Assembly (NCBI RefSeq): GCF_018860565.1
Contig: NZ_JAHKPS010000022.1
Location: forward strand, 829,787-893,786
DNA from: Winogradskyella psychrotolerans
Lineage (GTDB): Bacteria > Bacteroidota > Bacteroidia > Flavobacteriales > Flavobacteriaceae
Direction: 5' to 3'
Length of the DNA stretch: 64,000 nt
The position numbers were made by a program, and so were the translations under genes. Below are positions 43,373 to 53,400 of this stretch, one piece after another. The notes beneath the pieces were generated by a model. That model was not told the origin of the DNA. It did not search any database and saw nothing but the letters and a program-made list of their open reading frames with translations. The stretch's first letter is position 1. The number at the start of each line of letters is the position of its first letter.

Positions 43373-45061
43373 TTAAACTAATTCTACATACAAACCGTCA
43401 TCGGTTTTTTCAACCTTTGTTAATCCATGTTTACTTAAACCTTTAATGCCTTTGTCCCAACCTTTGTTACTTAATCCCGATTGAGATTTAAGTACATTTA
43501 AGTCCATACGTTTTTCTGCCTTTAAAACTTCTAAAATCGCTTTTTCGTTATCGCTTAAATCTACTTTTTTCTTTTCTGGTCGCATTTGAGGGAAGAACAA
43601 CACTTCCTGGATACTTTGGTTGTTGGTTAAGAACATAATTAAACGATCCATGCCAATTCCCATACCTGATGTTGGAGGCATTCCGTATTCTAATGCACGT
43701 AAAAAGTCGTGATCAATAAATTCTGTTGCTTCGTCATCCCCTTTTTGAGCTAATTTTAATTGGTGTTCAAAACGCTCGCGTTGGTCAATTGGGTCATTTA
43801 ATTCTGAATAGGCATTTGCAATTTCTTTACCACAAACCATTAGCTCAAATCGCTCTGTTAATTCTGGGTTTTCTCTATGCTCTTTACATAATGGACTCAT
43901 CTCTTTAGGATAGTCAGTAATGAATGTTGGTTGGATATAATTCCCTTCACATTTTTCACCAAAAATCTCATCAATCAGCTTGCCTTTACCCATAGTTTCA
44001 TCCACTTCAATATGCATGCCTTTTGCAGCCGCTCTTATTTCGTCTTCAGACTTATTATAAATATCAAAACCTGTAAACTCTAAAATAGAATCGCGCATAG
44101 TAATACGCTTATAAGGTGCTTTAAAATTGATTTTATGTTCACCAAAAGTAGCTTCAGACGTTCCGTTTACTGCAATTGCACAATGCTCTAATAGTTGCTC
44201 GCAGAAATCCATCATCCAGTTGTAATCTTTGTAGGATACATAGATTTCCATAGCTGTAAACTCTGGGTTATGTGTTCTGTCCATACCTTCATTTCTGAAG
44301 TTTTTAGAAAACTCATAAACACCATCAAAACCTCCAACGATTAAACGTTTTAAATATAATTCGTTAGCAATTCGCATATATAATGGAATATCCAAACTGT
44401 TGTGATGTGTTATAAACGGACGTGCAGCAGCACCACCTGGAATTGGTTGTAAAACAGGTGTTTCTACTTCAAAATAACCAGCATCATTAAAAAATTGACG
44501 CATAGCATTAAACAATTTAGTACGCTTAATAAACACTTCTTTTACATGTGGATTTACCACTAAATCTGCATAACGTTGTCTGTAACGTTGTTCAGGATCT
44601 GTAAACGCATCATACGTTTTTCCATCTTTTTGTTTTGGAATAGGTAATGGTTTTAAAGCTTTGCTTAGCAATTTAAAATTCTTAACCATAACGGTTTTTT
44701 CACCAACTTGCGTTGTAAAAAGTGTGCCTTCAATACCAACAAAATCTCCTAAGTCTAATAATTTTTTAAAGACATCATTGTATAGCGATTTGTCCTCGCC
44801 TTCGCATATTTCGTCTCTGTTAAAATATACTTGAATACGACCTTCGCTATCTTGCAATTGTGCAAAAGACGCTTTTCCTTGAATGTTAATTGCCATTAGA
44901 CGACCAGCTATAATTACCTGTTTACCGTCTTCAAAATCAGATTTTATTTGTTTTGAAGTATGGTTTATCGGAAATAAATCCGCTGGATAAGGGTTAATCC
45001 CTAAAGCTCTAAGCTTTTCTAACTTTTGGCGTCTTACCAATTCTTGTTCTGAAAGTTGCAT
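43373..45061 (-). CDS. lysS: Lysyl-tRNA synthetase (class II)
   Basis: 562 residues. The N-terminal anticodon-binding OB fold (about 50-160: VIIAGRLMAINIQGKASFAQLQD) is followed by the class II catalytic core. Motif 1 has the RQRYADLVVNP region, motif 2 FRNEGMDRTHNPEFT (about 262-276) and motif 3 GMGIGMDRLIMFLTN (about 470-484). A C-terminal extension of about 60 residues (DLSDNEKAILEVLK...) is typical of Bacteroidota LysS. The leader carries a -7-like box and a perfect 9-bp inverted repeat. Confidence 0.97.
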   Translation of the reverse strand: MQLSEQELVRRQKLEKLRALGINPYPADLFPINHTSKQIKSDFEDGKQVIIAGRLMAINIQGKASFAQLQDSEGRIQVYFNRDEICEGEDKSLYNDVFKKLLDLGDFVGIEGTLFTTQVGEKTVMVKNFKLLSKALKPLPIPKQKDGKTYDAFTDPEQRYRQRYADLVVNPHVKEVFIKRTKLFNAMRQFFNDAGYFEVETPVLQPIPGGAAARPFITHHNSLDIPLYMRIANELYLKRLIVGGFDGVYEFSKNFRNEGMDRTHNPEFTAMEIYVSYKDYNWMMDFCEQLLEHCAIAVNGTSEATFGEHKINFKAPYKRITMRDSILEFTGFDIYNKSEDEIRAAAKGMHIEVDETMGKGKLIDEIFGEKCEGNYIQPTFITDYPKEMSPLCKEHRENPELTERFELMVCGKEIANAYSELNDPIDQRERFEHQLKLAQKGDDEATEFIDHDFLRALEYGMPPTSGMGIGMDRLIMFLTNNQSIQEVLFFPQMRPEKKKVDLSDNEKAILEVLKAEKRMDLNVLKSQSGLSNKGWDKGIKGLSKHGLTKVEKTDDGLYVELV

Positions 45062-45079
45062 TCTTATTAATTTTTATAA

Positions 45080-45100
45080 ACTTACCAAGTGTTGGTAAGT
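45080..45100 (-). promoter_or_regulatory. Perfect inverted repeat in the lysS leader
   Basis: ACTTACCAA (45080-45088) and TTGGTAAGT (45092-45100) are exact reverse complements with a 3-base centre. The element lies 18 bases ahead of the lysS start and just downstream of the -7 box, so it would be in the transcript as a tight hairpin, or act as an operator on DNA. Confidence 0.6.
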
Positions 45101-45105
45101 GGCTG

Positions 45106-45113
45106 CAAAATTA
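45106..45113 (-). promoter_or_regulatory. -7 box of lysS
   Basis: On the minus strand this reads TAATTTTG, a full match to TAnnTTTG, 44 bases ahead of the lysS start. No good -33 element is seen at the usual spacing. Confidence 0.45.
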
Positions 45114-45143
45114 CACTTTTTACAAAAATTAACGAGTACCTTT

Positions 45144-46034
45144 TTAGTTAGATTTAATAACCTTTAAATTTTCTTTGAGATCTTTATTGTTAGGAAATAA
45201 TTTTACAGCATTATCAAGTATTTTTATCGCTTCAGATTTTTTGTCAGAAACCCCTAGAGTATTAGCTAAACTCATATAAGTTCTTGGCTCGTTTGGAAAT
45301 AACTTTGTATTTAAAGTAAAAACTTCAATAGCTTCATCTTTTCGGTCTGTTCTGTACAATATTGATCCATATGTATTAAGCTCATACATACTTGATACTT
45401 TATCTTTATGAGTTTTTAGCAATTTTTTACCTTTCTTTTTTAAGCCTTTGACGCCTTTTTTCTTTAGAATATTATCAATTGCAGTAACAATTTGATAGTT
45501 GGATTTGTAATTGTTTACCGTGATGATATTCTGAATATCTTCTTCTAAAGTTGTAATGGGATGTTCAACTATTCGATTAATTTCTTTTCCATTTTTGTTG
45601 AAAATAATGGTAGGTACACGATGGATATTTAAACCAGCTTCTTCGTGTTGTGGACTTTGTTTATACATATTAGGTTCTCTACTTACAGCAATAACGGTAA
45701 GTTGATCCATAGGAAAATTACAAGCTTCTAAAACTTTATATAATTTGGGAACTTCTTGTTTACTATCTCCACACCAAGTGCCCATAAAAAGGGTGATGTC
45801 ATAATTTTTTAACTCTGAAGAAATAGAGGAAGTTATGGAGGCGTTAACTTCATATTCGGCATAATTTTTAGAGAACCAAGAGCTGTAATTGTTACCTTCT
45901 AAACCAGTTTTGTCAATTTTTCCAAGTAAATAAGGGGTTTTTCCGTCCTTTATTATTTCTTGATTGCGTTGTTGTGCATTGCTGTGAAATACGGTTACTA
46001 ATGTGATTATGATGGTTAAAATGGTCGTTTTCAT
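45144..46034 (-). CDS. Exported thioredoxin-like protein with TPR region
   Basis: 296 residues. The signal peptide is about 1-20 (ending SNAQ). A TlpA/thioredoxin-like domain spans about 60-165: FMGTWCGDSKQEVPKL near 78-93 and the cis-proline-type HRVPTII near 137-143. The C-terminal 100 residues hold TPR-like units (EAIEVFTLNTKLFPNEPRTYMSLAN; key part LFPNEP). The active site is C-G-D-S, so the resolving cysteine of the usual C-x-x-C is missing. It is unlikely to be an ordinary disulfide reductase; peroxide or thiol sensing, or a structural role, are options. It lies upstream of lysS in the same direction. Confidence 0.82.
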   Translation of the reverse strand: MKTTILTIIITLVTVFHSNAQQRNQEIIKDGKTPYLLGKIDKTGLEGNNYSSWFSKNYAEYEVNASITSSISSELKNYDITLFMGTWCGDSKQEVPKLYKVLEACNFPMDQLTVIAVSREPNMYKQSPQHEEAGLNIHRVPTIIFNKNGKEINRIVEHPITTLEEDIQNIITVNNYKSNYQIVTAIDNILKKKGVKGLKKKGKKLLKTHKDKVSSMYELNTYGSILYRTDRKDEAIEVFTLNTKLFPNEPRTYMSLANTLGVSDKKSEAIKILDNAVKLFPNNKDLKENLKVIKSN

Positions 46035-46142
46035 TTTTGATAATTTTATGATTGATACTGTTTGTCTTCTTGAGCTCAGTTAAAAGGTATTGTATGAAAT
46101 AGCTATTGACCAAGCTCAATTAGAACGTTGAGATATTTAATA

Positions 46143-46550
46143 TTATTTAGAGGCCACTATATTTCCTTTGATTTTTAAGATTTTGTTGCCGCCTTTTGCA
46201 TTAGAAATAACAGTGACCGTTTTTGTAAAAGCCCCTAATCTTTTGGTGTTGTACTTAATTTCTAGTTCACCTTGATCGCCTGGTTGTATAGGTGCTTTTG
46301 AATAACTTGGTACTGTACAGCCACAGCTTGTTTTAACTTTTGTGATAAGCAAAGGAGCATCTCCAGTATTGGTAAATGTGAAAATCCGCTTACCTTCTGC
46401 ATTTTGAGTTATGGTTCCGTAGTTAATAACTTCAGTTTTAAATTTTAAAATAGCAACTTTTACATCGTATTTGTCAAATTCGGTTGGTGCAGCGTTAAAA
46501 AAACTTAGTGCAAAGATTAAAAGAATGCTAATGTTTAATGTTCGTTTCAT
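46143..46550 (-). CDS. DUF1573 family exported protein
   Basis: 135 residues with a signal peptide (about 1-21) and a single DUF1573 immunoglobulin-like domain. It has the typical FTFTNTGDAPLLITKVKTSCGCTVP run (key part TSCGCTVP, about residues 86-93), then PIQPGDQGELEIKYNT and KTVTVISNA. Function is unknown; such proteins are common in the Bacteroidota periplasm. Palindromes lie upstream at 46631-46660. Confidence 0.9.
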   Translation of the reverse strand: MKRTLNISILLIFALSFFNAAPTEFDKYDVKVAILKFKTEVINYGTITQNAEGKRIFTFTNTGDAPLLITKVKTSCGCTVPSYSKAPIQPGDQGELEIKYNTKRLGAFTKTVTVISNAKGGNKILKIKGNIVASK

Positions 46551-46630
46551 AATAAATATTTTAAATGATTAATATGAAAACAAACATCTCATATAAAGAT
46601 GTGAATGTTGAAAAAACAAGGTTGGAAATT

Positions 46631-46660
46631 GGTACTAGTACCTAGGTTGAATTTTTCAAC
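46631..46660 (-). promoter_or_regulatory. Two inverted repeats between the LuxR gene and the DUF1573 gene
   Basis: GGTACTAGTACC (46631-46642) is a perfect 12-base palindrome. GTTGAA (46646-46651) and TTCAAC (46655-46660) flank a 3-base centre and touch the LuxR-type stop codon. No U run follows closely, so an operator or promoter-region function for the DUF1573 gene is as likely as termination. Confidence 0.4.
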
Positions 46661-47715
46661 TATTTGGTAAATAGAGACTTTGCGTCGTTTCTAGATTGCA
46701 CGTTTAACTTTTTGTAAATGTTATTCGTATGCGTTTTTACCGTGCTTACACTTAAAAAAAGTGCTTCAGCGATGTCTTTGTTGGTTTTGTCCATGAGCAA
46801 ATGCTCTAAAACCACTTGTTCTTGTTTAGATAATTTAGCTTTTAAATCATCAATTTTAGATTGGTTTCGTTTCCAAAAGTGATATAATAAAAATAGATTT
46901 AGAATAATTGATAATCCTAAAAAGGAGTAGAGTATAACATTCCAATTTGATGCTGTTTCTCCATTTGATGCAGCTAACATATAACGATCAGCTTCTAATT
47001 CATTAGTATACTGTTTTGTGTATGGTGCATTAGGATAAGTAGTTTCTAATCGTGCTTTTAAATTGTCGTAATATTGGTTTTGTTTCAGGTCTTCAACATA
47101 ATAGCTATGCAAATCACTACTTCGGTCCGATAAATACGTATAAATATAAAGTTCTGCTAAAGGTTCATCTAAAGCTTCACCAAAGTATTGAAGGGTTTTA
47201 AACCATTTTTTGTTGTTTAGTTTACGGTTGGCCTCACTTCTAAACTCGCCATAGGCAAAACGCATGTCGTTTTTTAGAGAGTCTATTTTTACAAATGCAT
47301 TTGCTTTAGGATTGTTAGATTCTACTCTGCAAAATACTTGATTTCCAAATGAAAAAGGCAGTTTTAATGTGTCTGTGTTTTTTGCGATAAATAAAAGTGC
47401 TTCGCTATCGCTACAATGCCCATTAAAGTGATTAACACCTTGTTGAATATCGGAGCATTTATCTACGTGAATACGATAAATACGATTTTCAGTATCTAGC
47501 ATATTGCCTTTAAACTCAAAAAAGCCTGAGGAATCAGCAGTGGTTTTAGCGATAATTTGTTCAGAATACACACCAGACATTTTTCGGTAATCTTCAACAA
47601 TAGAAAGGTATACCGCTCTATCCCATTCTTCAGGATTTGTATAGCCCGAAAATGAATATTGCGCTTTACAAATAGAAGAGATACTTAAAAAAACGAAGAG
47701 AAGTTTTATTCGCAT
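46660..47715 (-). CDS. Membrane-anchored LuxR-type transcription regulator
   Basis: 351 residues. A signal peptide (about 1-18) is followed by an extracytoplasmic helical domain (about 19-252), one membrane helix (about 256-278), a short basic coiled linker, and a C-terminal LuxR helix-turn-helix. That domain carries LSKQEQVVLEHLLMDKTNKDIAEAL and STVKTHTNNIYKKLNV (about 290-350; key part SVSTVKTHTNNIYKKL). It is a single-chain receptor-regulator without a histidine kinase or receiver domain. What the outer domain senses is unknown. It is divergent from the small YqaE gene, 112 bases apart, which makes that gene a candidate target. Confidence 0.85.
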   Translation of the reverse strand: MRIKLLFVFLSISSICKAQYSFSGYTNPEEWDRAVYLSIVEDYRKMSGVYSEQIIAKTTADSSGFFEFKGNMLDTENRIYRIHVDKCSDIQQGVNHFNGHCSDSEALLFIAKNTDTLKLPFSFGNQVFCRVESNNPKANAFVKIDSLKNDMRFAYGEFRSEANRKLNNKKWFKTLQYFGEALDEPLAELYIYTYLSDRSSDLHSYYVEDLKQNQYYDNLKARLETTYPNAPYTKQYTNELEADRYMLAASNGETASNWNVILYSFLGLSIILNLFLLYHFWKRNQSKIDDLKAKLSKQEQVVLEHLLMDKTNKDIAEALFLSVSTVKTHTNNIYKKLNVQSRNDAKSLFTK

Positions 47716-47827
47716 AAAACGAAACTACATAATTTTATTTTGATTTCAATATCGAGAATTGATAAAAAAATGTAACATTTTAAATTAAAGTACGTCTTAT
47801 AATTACATCAAATCATCAAAACGAATT

Positions 47828-47986
47828 ATGAGTATCTGGCGTGTTATTCTTTCTATTATTTGTCCGCCTTTAGCTGTTTTAGACAAAGGTTGTGGCTCAA
47901 TTCTTATCACTTTTTTATTGTGGCTCTGCGGTTGGGTACCCGGCGTTATTGCAGCTTTGGTTATTTTGAATAATCCAGAGCGATAA
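47828..47986 (+). CDS. YqaE/Pmp3 family small membrane protein
   Basis: 52 residues, ATG at 47828 and TAA at 47984-47986. The sequence starts MSIWRVILSIICPPLAVLDK, continues with G-C-G-S, a second hydrophobic helix, and the family end C-G-W-(V/I)-P-G-V-I-A-A-L-V-I. Two membrane helices enclose the CPPLAV motif diagnostic of Pmp3/YqaE proteolipids, which are linked to membrane potential and stress tolerance in other organisms. It is short and easily overlooked. It is divergent from the membrane LuxR gene. Confidence 0.9.
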   Translation: MSIWRVILSIICPPLAVLDKGCGSILITFLLWLCGWVPGVIAALVILNNPER

Positions 47987-47992
47987 AATCAT

Positions 47993-48000
47993 TACCTTTG
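47993..48000 (+). promoter_or_regulatory. -7 box upstream of the lipoprotein gene
   Basis: TACCTTTG is a full match to TAnnTTTG, 29 bases before the start at 48030. A TTTG lies at 47965-47968, but the 24-base spacing is longer than the consensus. Confidence 0.4.
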
Positions 48001-48029
48001 CACTTTAAAAAAAAAGCAATAAAGTATTG

Positions 48030-48830
48030 ATGAAAAAACTTATTATACTATTGGCTATTGCAGGCTTTCTAACGAGCTGTAGTGTGACCGAATCAATTGT
48101 GTTTAATACTGATATGAGCGGAGAATATATTTCGTCTTTTGATATTACTCCAATAATGAATTATGCCAACGAAAATAGGTCTAGGACAAATGAAGCACTG
48201 ATAAAGGAAGAAAAAGTTGATACCACTGTGGTGTTTAATGATTTGTTTGAAAGCTATAAAGATAGTATTGCTACCCTTTCTGAAGCACAGCGTGCTAAAT
48301 TAGAAAATCTTAGAGGGATGAAGATGAGAGTTCGTATGGATGTAGAAAATGATGTGTTTGATTTTAATATAAAAAAATCATTTAAGGCTGTTTCGGAATT
48401 AGAAAATATTAATGAAAAAGTAGACGATGCTATGGGAATAGCTAAGGCTATGGGGAATAAGGAAGCAAATGCTTCTGAAGGACAATTAGATAAACTTACT
48501 AAAGTGGATAAGGTGGTTTATACTTTTGAAGACAACACTTTTACCCGTTTTATGCCTAATGCGGTAGCAGAGCAGGAGAAATCTAATGAAGGCCAGACAA
48601 CAGAAGCTGATGAAAATGATTTTTCAAAACAATTTGAAATGCAATTTGAAGAAATGTTCTCTACATCGTATTATAAACTGGTATATACGTTTCCAAGAAA
48701 AGTAAAGTCTGTTTCTAATAAAAATGCATTGATTTCTGAAGATGGTAAAACAGTAACTTACAAAGTAGGTTGGAGCACGCTTAAAGAGGATGCAACTTCA
48801 ATGAATTTAAACGTTATTTTAGAAGATTAA
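48030..48830 (+). CDS. Lipoprotein, function unknown
   Basis: 266 residues from the ATG at 48030; a TTG one codon earlier is also possible. The lipoprotein signal ends in GFLTSC (Cys at about residue 17). The mature part is acidic and helical, with segments such as LSEAQRAKLENLRGMKMRVRMDV (key part LRGMKMRV), and a C-terminal beta region YTFPRKVKSVSNKNALIS...KTVTYKVGW. That C-terminal pattern is usual in Bacteroidota proteins where a negative-ion pair of strands ends the fold. No family assigned. The stop is 3 bases before the lipB start. Confidence 0.8.
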   Translation: MKKLIILLAIAGFLTSCSVTESIVFNTDMSGEYISSFDITPIMNYANENRSRTNEALIKEEKVDTTVVFNDLFESYKDSIATLSEAQRAKLENLRGMKMRVRMDVENDVFDFNIKKSFKAVSELENINEKVDDAMGIAKAMGNKEANASEGQLDKLTKVDKVVYTFEDNTFTRFMPNAVAEQEKSNEGQTTEADENDFSKQFEMQFEEMFSTSYYKLVYTFPRKVKSVSNKNALISEDGKTVTYKVGWSTLKEDATSMNLNVILED

Positions 48831-48833
48831 GGT

Positions 48834-49532
48834 TTGAATAAAACGATACAACTTCAAGATTTAGGCACTAAAGATTTTAAAGCTACTTGGGATTACCAAG
48901 AAGAGCTATTTAAAGCTATTTTAGACACTAAGGTGAAAAATAGAAGGGAAGATGCAGGTCTAGAAACCAATAACCACTTTCTTTTTGTAGAGCATCCTCA
49001 TGTTTATACATTGGGTAAGAGTGGCGATTTATCTAATTTGTTGCTTTCTGAAGCACAATTAGCCGAAAAAGGTGCTACATTTTACAAAATAAACAGAGGA
49101 GGAGATATTACTTACCATGGTCCAGGTCAAATTGTAGGTTACCCTATTTTAGATTTAGATAATTTCTTTACAGACATTCATAAATACTTACGTCTTTTAG
49201 AAGAGGTGATTATACGCACGTTAGCAGAGTATGGTTTGTTAACTGAGCGTAGCCCTGGTGAAACAGGTGTGTGGTTAGATGTAGGCACTCCTTTTGCTAG
49301 AAAGATTTGTGCTATGGGAGTGAGAGCAAGCCGCTGGGTTACTATGCACGGATTTGCCTTAAATGTGAACGCCGATTTAGGTTATTTTGATAATATAATT
49401 CCTTGTGGTATTAGAGGAAAAGCAGTAACAACTTTAAATAACGAATTAGGTGTTGAAAAGGTAGACGAAGCTGAGGTTAAACGAAAGCTTTTAAAACATT
49501 TTAGGTTGCTTTTTGAGGCCGATTTTGTTTAG
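48834..49532 (+). CDS. lipB: Octanoyltransferase
   Basis: 232 residues. Transfers octanoyl groups from acyl carrier protein to lipoyl domains, the first step of lipoate synthesis. Motifs: [12 protein letters not shown] (about residues 54-65), [20 protein letters not shown] (about 79-98), the catalytic Lys in [10 protein letters not shown] (about 154-163), and the catalytic Cys in [11 protein letters not shown] (about 186-196). The start is TTG; no nearby ATG keeps the N-terminus. It lies 3 bases after the lipoprotein gene. Confidence 0.95.
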   Translation: MNKTIQLQDLGTKDFKATWDYQEELFKAILDTKVKNRREDAGLETNNHFLFVEHPHVYTLGKSGDLSNLLLSEAQLAEKGATFYKINRGGDITYHGPGQIVGYPILDLDNFFTDIHKYLRLLEEVIIRTLAEYGLLTERSPGETGVWLDVGTPFARKICAMGVRASRWVTMHGFALNVNADLGYFDNIIPCGIRGKAVTTLNNELGVEKVDEAEVKRKLLKHFRLLFEADFV

Positions 49533-49561
49533 GTGTCTCATTGCTTGGTTCTAAGTACTAT

Positions 49562-50314
49562 TTATAATATACTGTTATTATGCTTTCTCTGATTGTATTT
49601 TCTTTTAGTTCGGATTACACCATACCTGAAATCATCATAGAATAGACTTATTAATAAAATTATTGCGCCAAAGATTAGTGTGTTTAATTTTAAATCTATC
49701 CTTGAATAAAGAAATCCGCCAATTATTCCACCCAAAAAGAAGAAACAGATAATATAGATTCGTAGTTTGATCGTTGATTTTATCTTATCTCTATGTGGAC
49801 GATATACGGAGAATAAAAGTTGAGACAGCTCAATTCCTAAGTCTGTAAACAGCCCTGTTAAATGGGTGGTTCGTACAATAGCGTTTGATATTTTTGTAAC
49901 AAAAGAGTTTTGAAGTCCCATTGCAAAAAGAAGCGCACATATAATTAAATCTGGGTATTTTATTTCCGTGATATTGCTTACAATAGCAATTGAAAATAAT
50001 ATAAGACATTCAATAAGTGTTGGTATAACAAAAACATTTAGTTTTTTATTTTCTTTGAATATCTCAATGAGAAAACTTGATGAAAAAGAGCCAAATAGAA
50101 AGGAAAATATATAAAGAAAATAGATTGTTCCTTTCCAGAATTCAAAATTAGCGACATCACTAATAAAAAGTGCAAAATGGCCAGTGACATTTGTTGTTAA
50201 TTGATTGAAAGCTAAAAACCCAGTTACATTTACAATCCCAGCTACAAATGACAAAATGGTAGCAATTCGCAGATTATGTTTTAATGTTCTGCTTTTGCCT
50301 TGGTGTCTAAACAT
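49562..50314 (-). CDS. DUF1275 (YoaK-type) membrane protein
   Basis: 250 residues with about six membrane helices. Family features include the first-helix segment ILSFVAGIVNVTGFLAF with TTNVTGHF (about residues 35-42) and GLQNSFVTKISNAIVRTTHLTGLFTDLG (key part VRTTHLTGLFTDLG, about 146-160). Function is unknown; it is sometimes annotated as a possible transporter. It is convergent with lipB and stands apart from its neighbours. Confidence 0.9.
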   Translation of the reverse strand: MFRHQGKSRTLKHNLRIATILSFVAGIVNVTGFLAFNQLTTNVTGHFALFISDVANFEFWKGTIYFLYIFSFLFGSFSSSFLIEIFKENKKLNVFVIPTLIECLILFSIAIVSNITEIKYPDLIICALLFAMGLQNSFVTKISNAIVRTTHLTGLFTDLGIELSQLLFSVYRPHRDKIKSTIKLRIYIICFFFLGGIIGGFLYSRIDLKLNTLIFGAIILLISLFYDDFRYGVIRTKRKYNQRKHNNSIL

Positions 50315-50447
50315 TTTGTTTTCAAATTATTTTGAATAGAATATTATGATAAGTAAAACTAAGACTACTTAAAAGTTTAACCAAGTAAAATTCAATTTTT
50401 AAAATTTGTTTTTCTCCTAAAACTTTTAACTAACCTAACTATTTCGT

Positions 50448-53400
50448 TCATCGTTTTAGGGTAAAATGGCCTTGTAAAACCCTGTGTTTACCACTAAAGT
50501 TTTCTGTGAATTCTAAAGTGTACCAGTAGTCAGAAGTAGGCAATACATTTCCATTGTACAAGCCATTCCATCCCAATCCAAAAGGATCTAATTGTATTAA
50601 TAATTTACCATAACGATTATAAATGTGTAAAGTAGCATTATTCTGAAAATGTCTAGACATGCCGCTAGGAATCCAATAGTCATTATCAGTGTCGTTATTT
50701 GGTGTAAAGAATTTTGGAATACTTATCACTGAAATAGTTTCACTCACAATACCACATTCATTTTTGTCTCTTACATAAACAGTGTGTAATCCACCTTGTA
50801 CATTGGTAAAAATATTACTGTCTTGGTAAATGCCATATTCGTCGTCTAGGGCGTATTCATAATCACCTTCTCCATTAATATAAACTGTTATAGTGTTAAT
50901 CTCGCTAGCATCAACAATATCAATACGTTCAATGGTTGCGCTATTAGATGGAACAACCGTAATACTTTTGCTTTTTGAACAACCATCTGTGTCTGTTACA
51001 GTAACAGCATAAACACCTATTTCATTTACTTGAATAGTAGATGTGTTTTCTCCTGTACTCCAATCGTAATAGTAATTACTTGGCGAATCACCTATAATAC
51101 CACCATAAAGCGTAATTGTACTAGGATAAGAATTTAGGCAATAAATAACGGTTTCATCGCTTTTAAGATCAGGCAATGAGTGAACAATAAGTGTAACGTC
51201 TTCAATTGAGAAACATCCAAAGTCATTTTCAACTCTCGAAAAAATAGTTTGAAAATAGGGGTCTGTATTTGTGTACGTCAAATTCAGTGGGTTTTGTTGC
51301 AATTCAGCATCGTTATAAGTTTCATAGTAAATAACTTCAGTATCTGAAGGTAATCCAGAAATTATTGTTGCATCTGCTAATGATAAATCGAAAGTATTCA
51401 GGCCATCTTCAGAATCTAATTCGTCACAAAGCTCAAGCATTACTGTATTAGAATGAATAAAACTAGTTTCTAATGTCAGTTGCGCCACATTATAGCATTG
51501 TGTGGTATTATCTTCAATTTTTACGAATAGGGTTTGTGGATTTGAACTATTTATAAATGTTGGATTTTGAATATTTACATTGGTTTCTAAATCCGTTTCA
51601 GATAGGAAGAAATAAGTGGCGACATTAGTGTTGCTTCCTGTTAATTGATCGTCGTAATCATGAAGATTGAAGTACATAAAGCCATCATCAGTTCCATAGT
51701 CATCACATAATAAAACATCTAAATCATAGGCTTCAGGAAGTGGTAATTCAGTAACGTCAATACTAAAAGTATCTGTACAACCATTGCTGTCTATTAGGGT
51801 TATATTATAAATTCCTGCTGTGCTCACCTCAATACTTTGTGTGTTTTCAGAAGTACTCCAATTATAAGATACATAATCTGAACCAACATCTAAAATGACA
51901 GAAGTTCCGGCACAAAATGTAGCTTCGGTAAGTGCAGGAGGTGTAATGTGAATGGTTTCTATGTCAAACGATGTAATATTATCGCACTTACCAAGAACAG
52001 AAACTCTAACAAAAATGGTTTGCGAATTCGGTGATATATTTTGATGTGTTGTAGGGTTTAATATTTCGTTTTGCTCAAACATCGCATCCAATTGTGAATT
52101 GTAATACCTGTAAATAGCCCCATTTTCTGTAGAAACGATGTTTTCAAAAGTTGTTAAATCAAAACTGGTGAATGTATCCAAATCGTCATCACAGGCTTTT
52201 AAAATAGCGCCAATATTGTTAACAATGGCATCTGCTCTATGACTAACCAAAACAGAAGTAATGTAAGAACAACCTAAATTATTTTCAACTCTAACAAAAA
52301 CATCGTGATTGTTGTGTGGAATGGTATAATCTCCTGTTATTGGTGCGTTTTGAGTTTCAGCATTTGTTTGAGACGTATAATATTCAAAAGTTAAACCTGT
52401 AACATCAGCTACCACTAAATTGTTTAATTCTGAGAGGTTGAAGGTGTAATTACCATCAAAATCTGTGTCGCAGATATCATATGTGTTTGGAGAAACAGCA
52501 ATAAAACTACTATTTAGAGTTAGTTCTGTTGTATTAAAACACTGGGTTGTATTATCTATAACTTTTACAAAAAGTGTTTGTGGATTAGTGGTATTGGTAA
52601 ACGTTGGATTTTGTTCGTTGATATTAGCATTTAAATCATTTTGAGATAAGTAGAAGTGCGTTGTTACGTTTGTATTATTGTTTGTTAATTGATTGTCGTA
52701 GTCATGAAGGTTAAATGCCATAAAACCATCTGAAATTCCTGTATAATCACATTCTGTAATTGTTGTAGTAATAACTTCTGGAAGTGGAAGTTCTGTAACC
52801 ACAACATTAAAAGTATCTGTACAACCATTGTTGTCTATTAGAGTAACGCTATACGTTCCTGAGGTGTCAACTTCTATGCTTTGGGTGTTTTCTGAGGTGC
52901 TCCAATTATAAGAAACATAATCTGGACCAACATCTAAAATAACAGAAGTTCCTGCGCAAAATGTGGCTTCAGTGAGTGTAGGAGGTGTAATATGAATGGT
53001 TTCAATGTCAAACGAAGTAATGTTGTCACATTTGTCAGGAGCAGATACTCTAACAAAAATGGTCTGTGAATTTGGGTTTATATTTTCATGAGTAGTTGGA
53101 TTTAATATTTCATTCTGTTCTAAGTTGGCATCATTTTCAGTGTTGTAATATCTAAAAGTAGCGCCGGGTTCTGTTGTTAATTGGCTTTCAAAAGTGGTTA
53201 AATCAAAAAACGCATAGGTGTTTAAATCATTATCACAAGCTTCTAAAACGTCAGTAACAACGTCAACAGTTGCAGAGGTTTTTATAGAGATGTTAACTGT
53301 GGCAATAGACATACAGCCAAACGGATTAACAACACGAGTATAAATAGTATGATTATCATTAGGAATGGCGTAATTAGAGCTGTTAACTATCGCATTGTTT

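Noticed and set aside
45913-46119. 68-residue minus-strand frame upstream of the thioredoxin-like gene
   Set aside because: Overlaps the signal-peptide coding part in another frame and lacks any recognisable feature.
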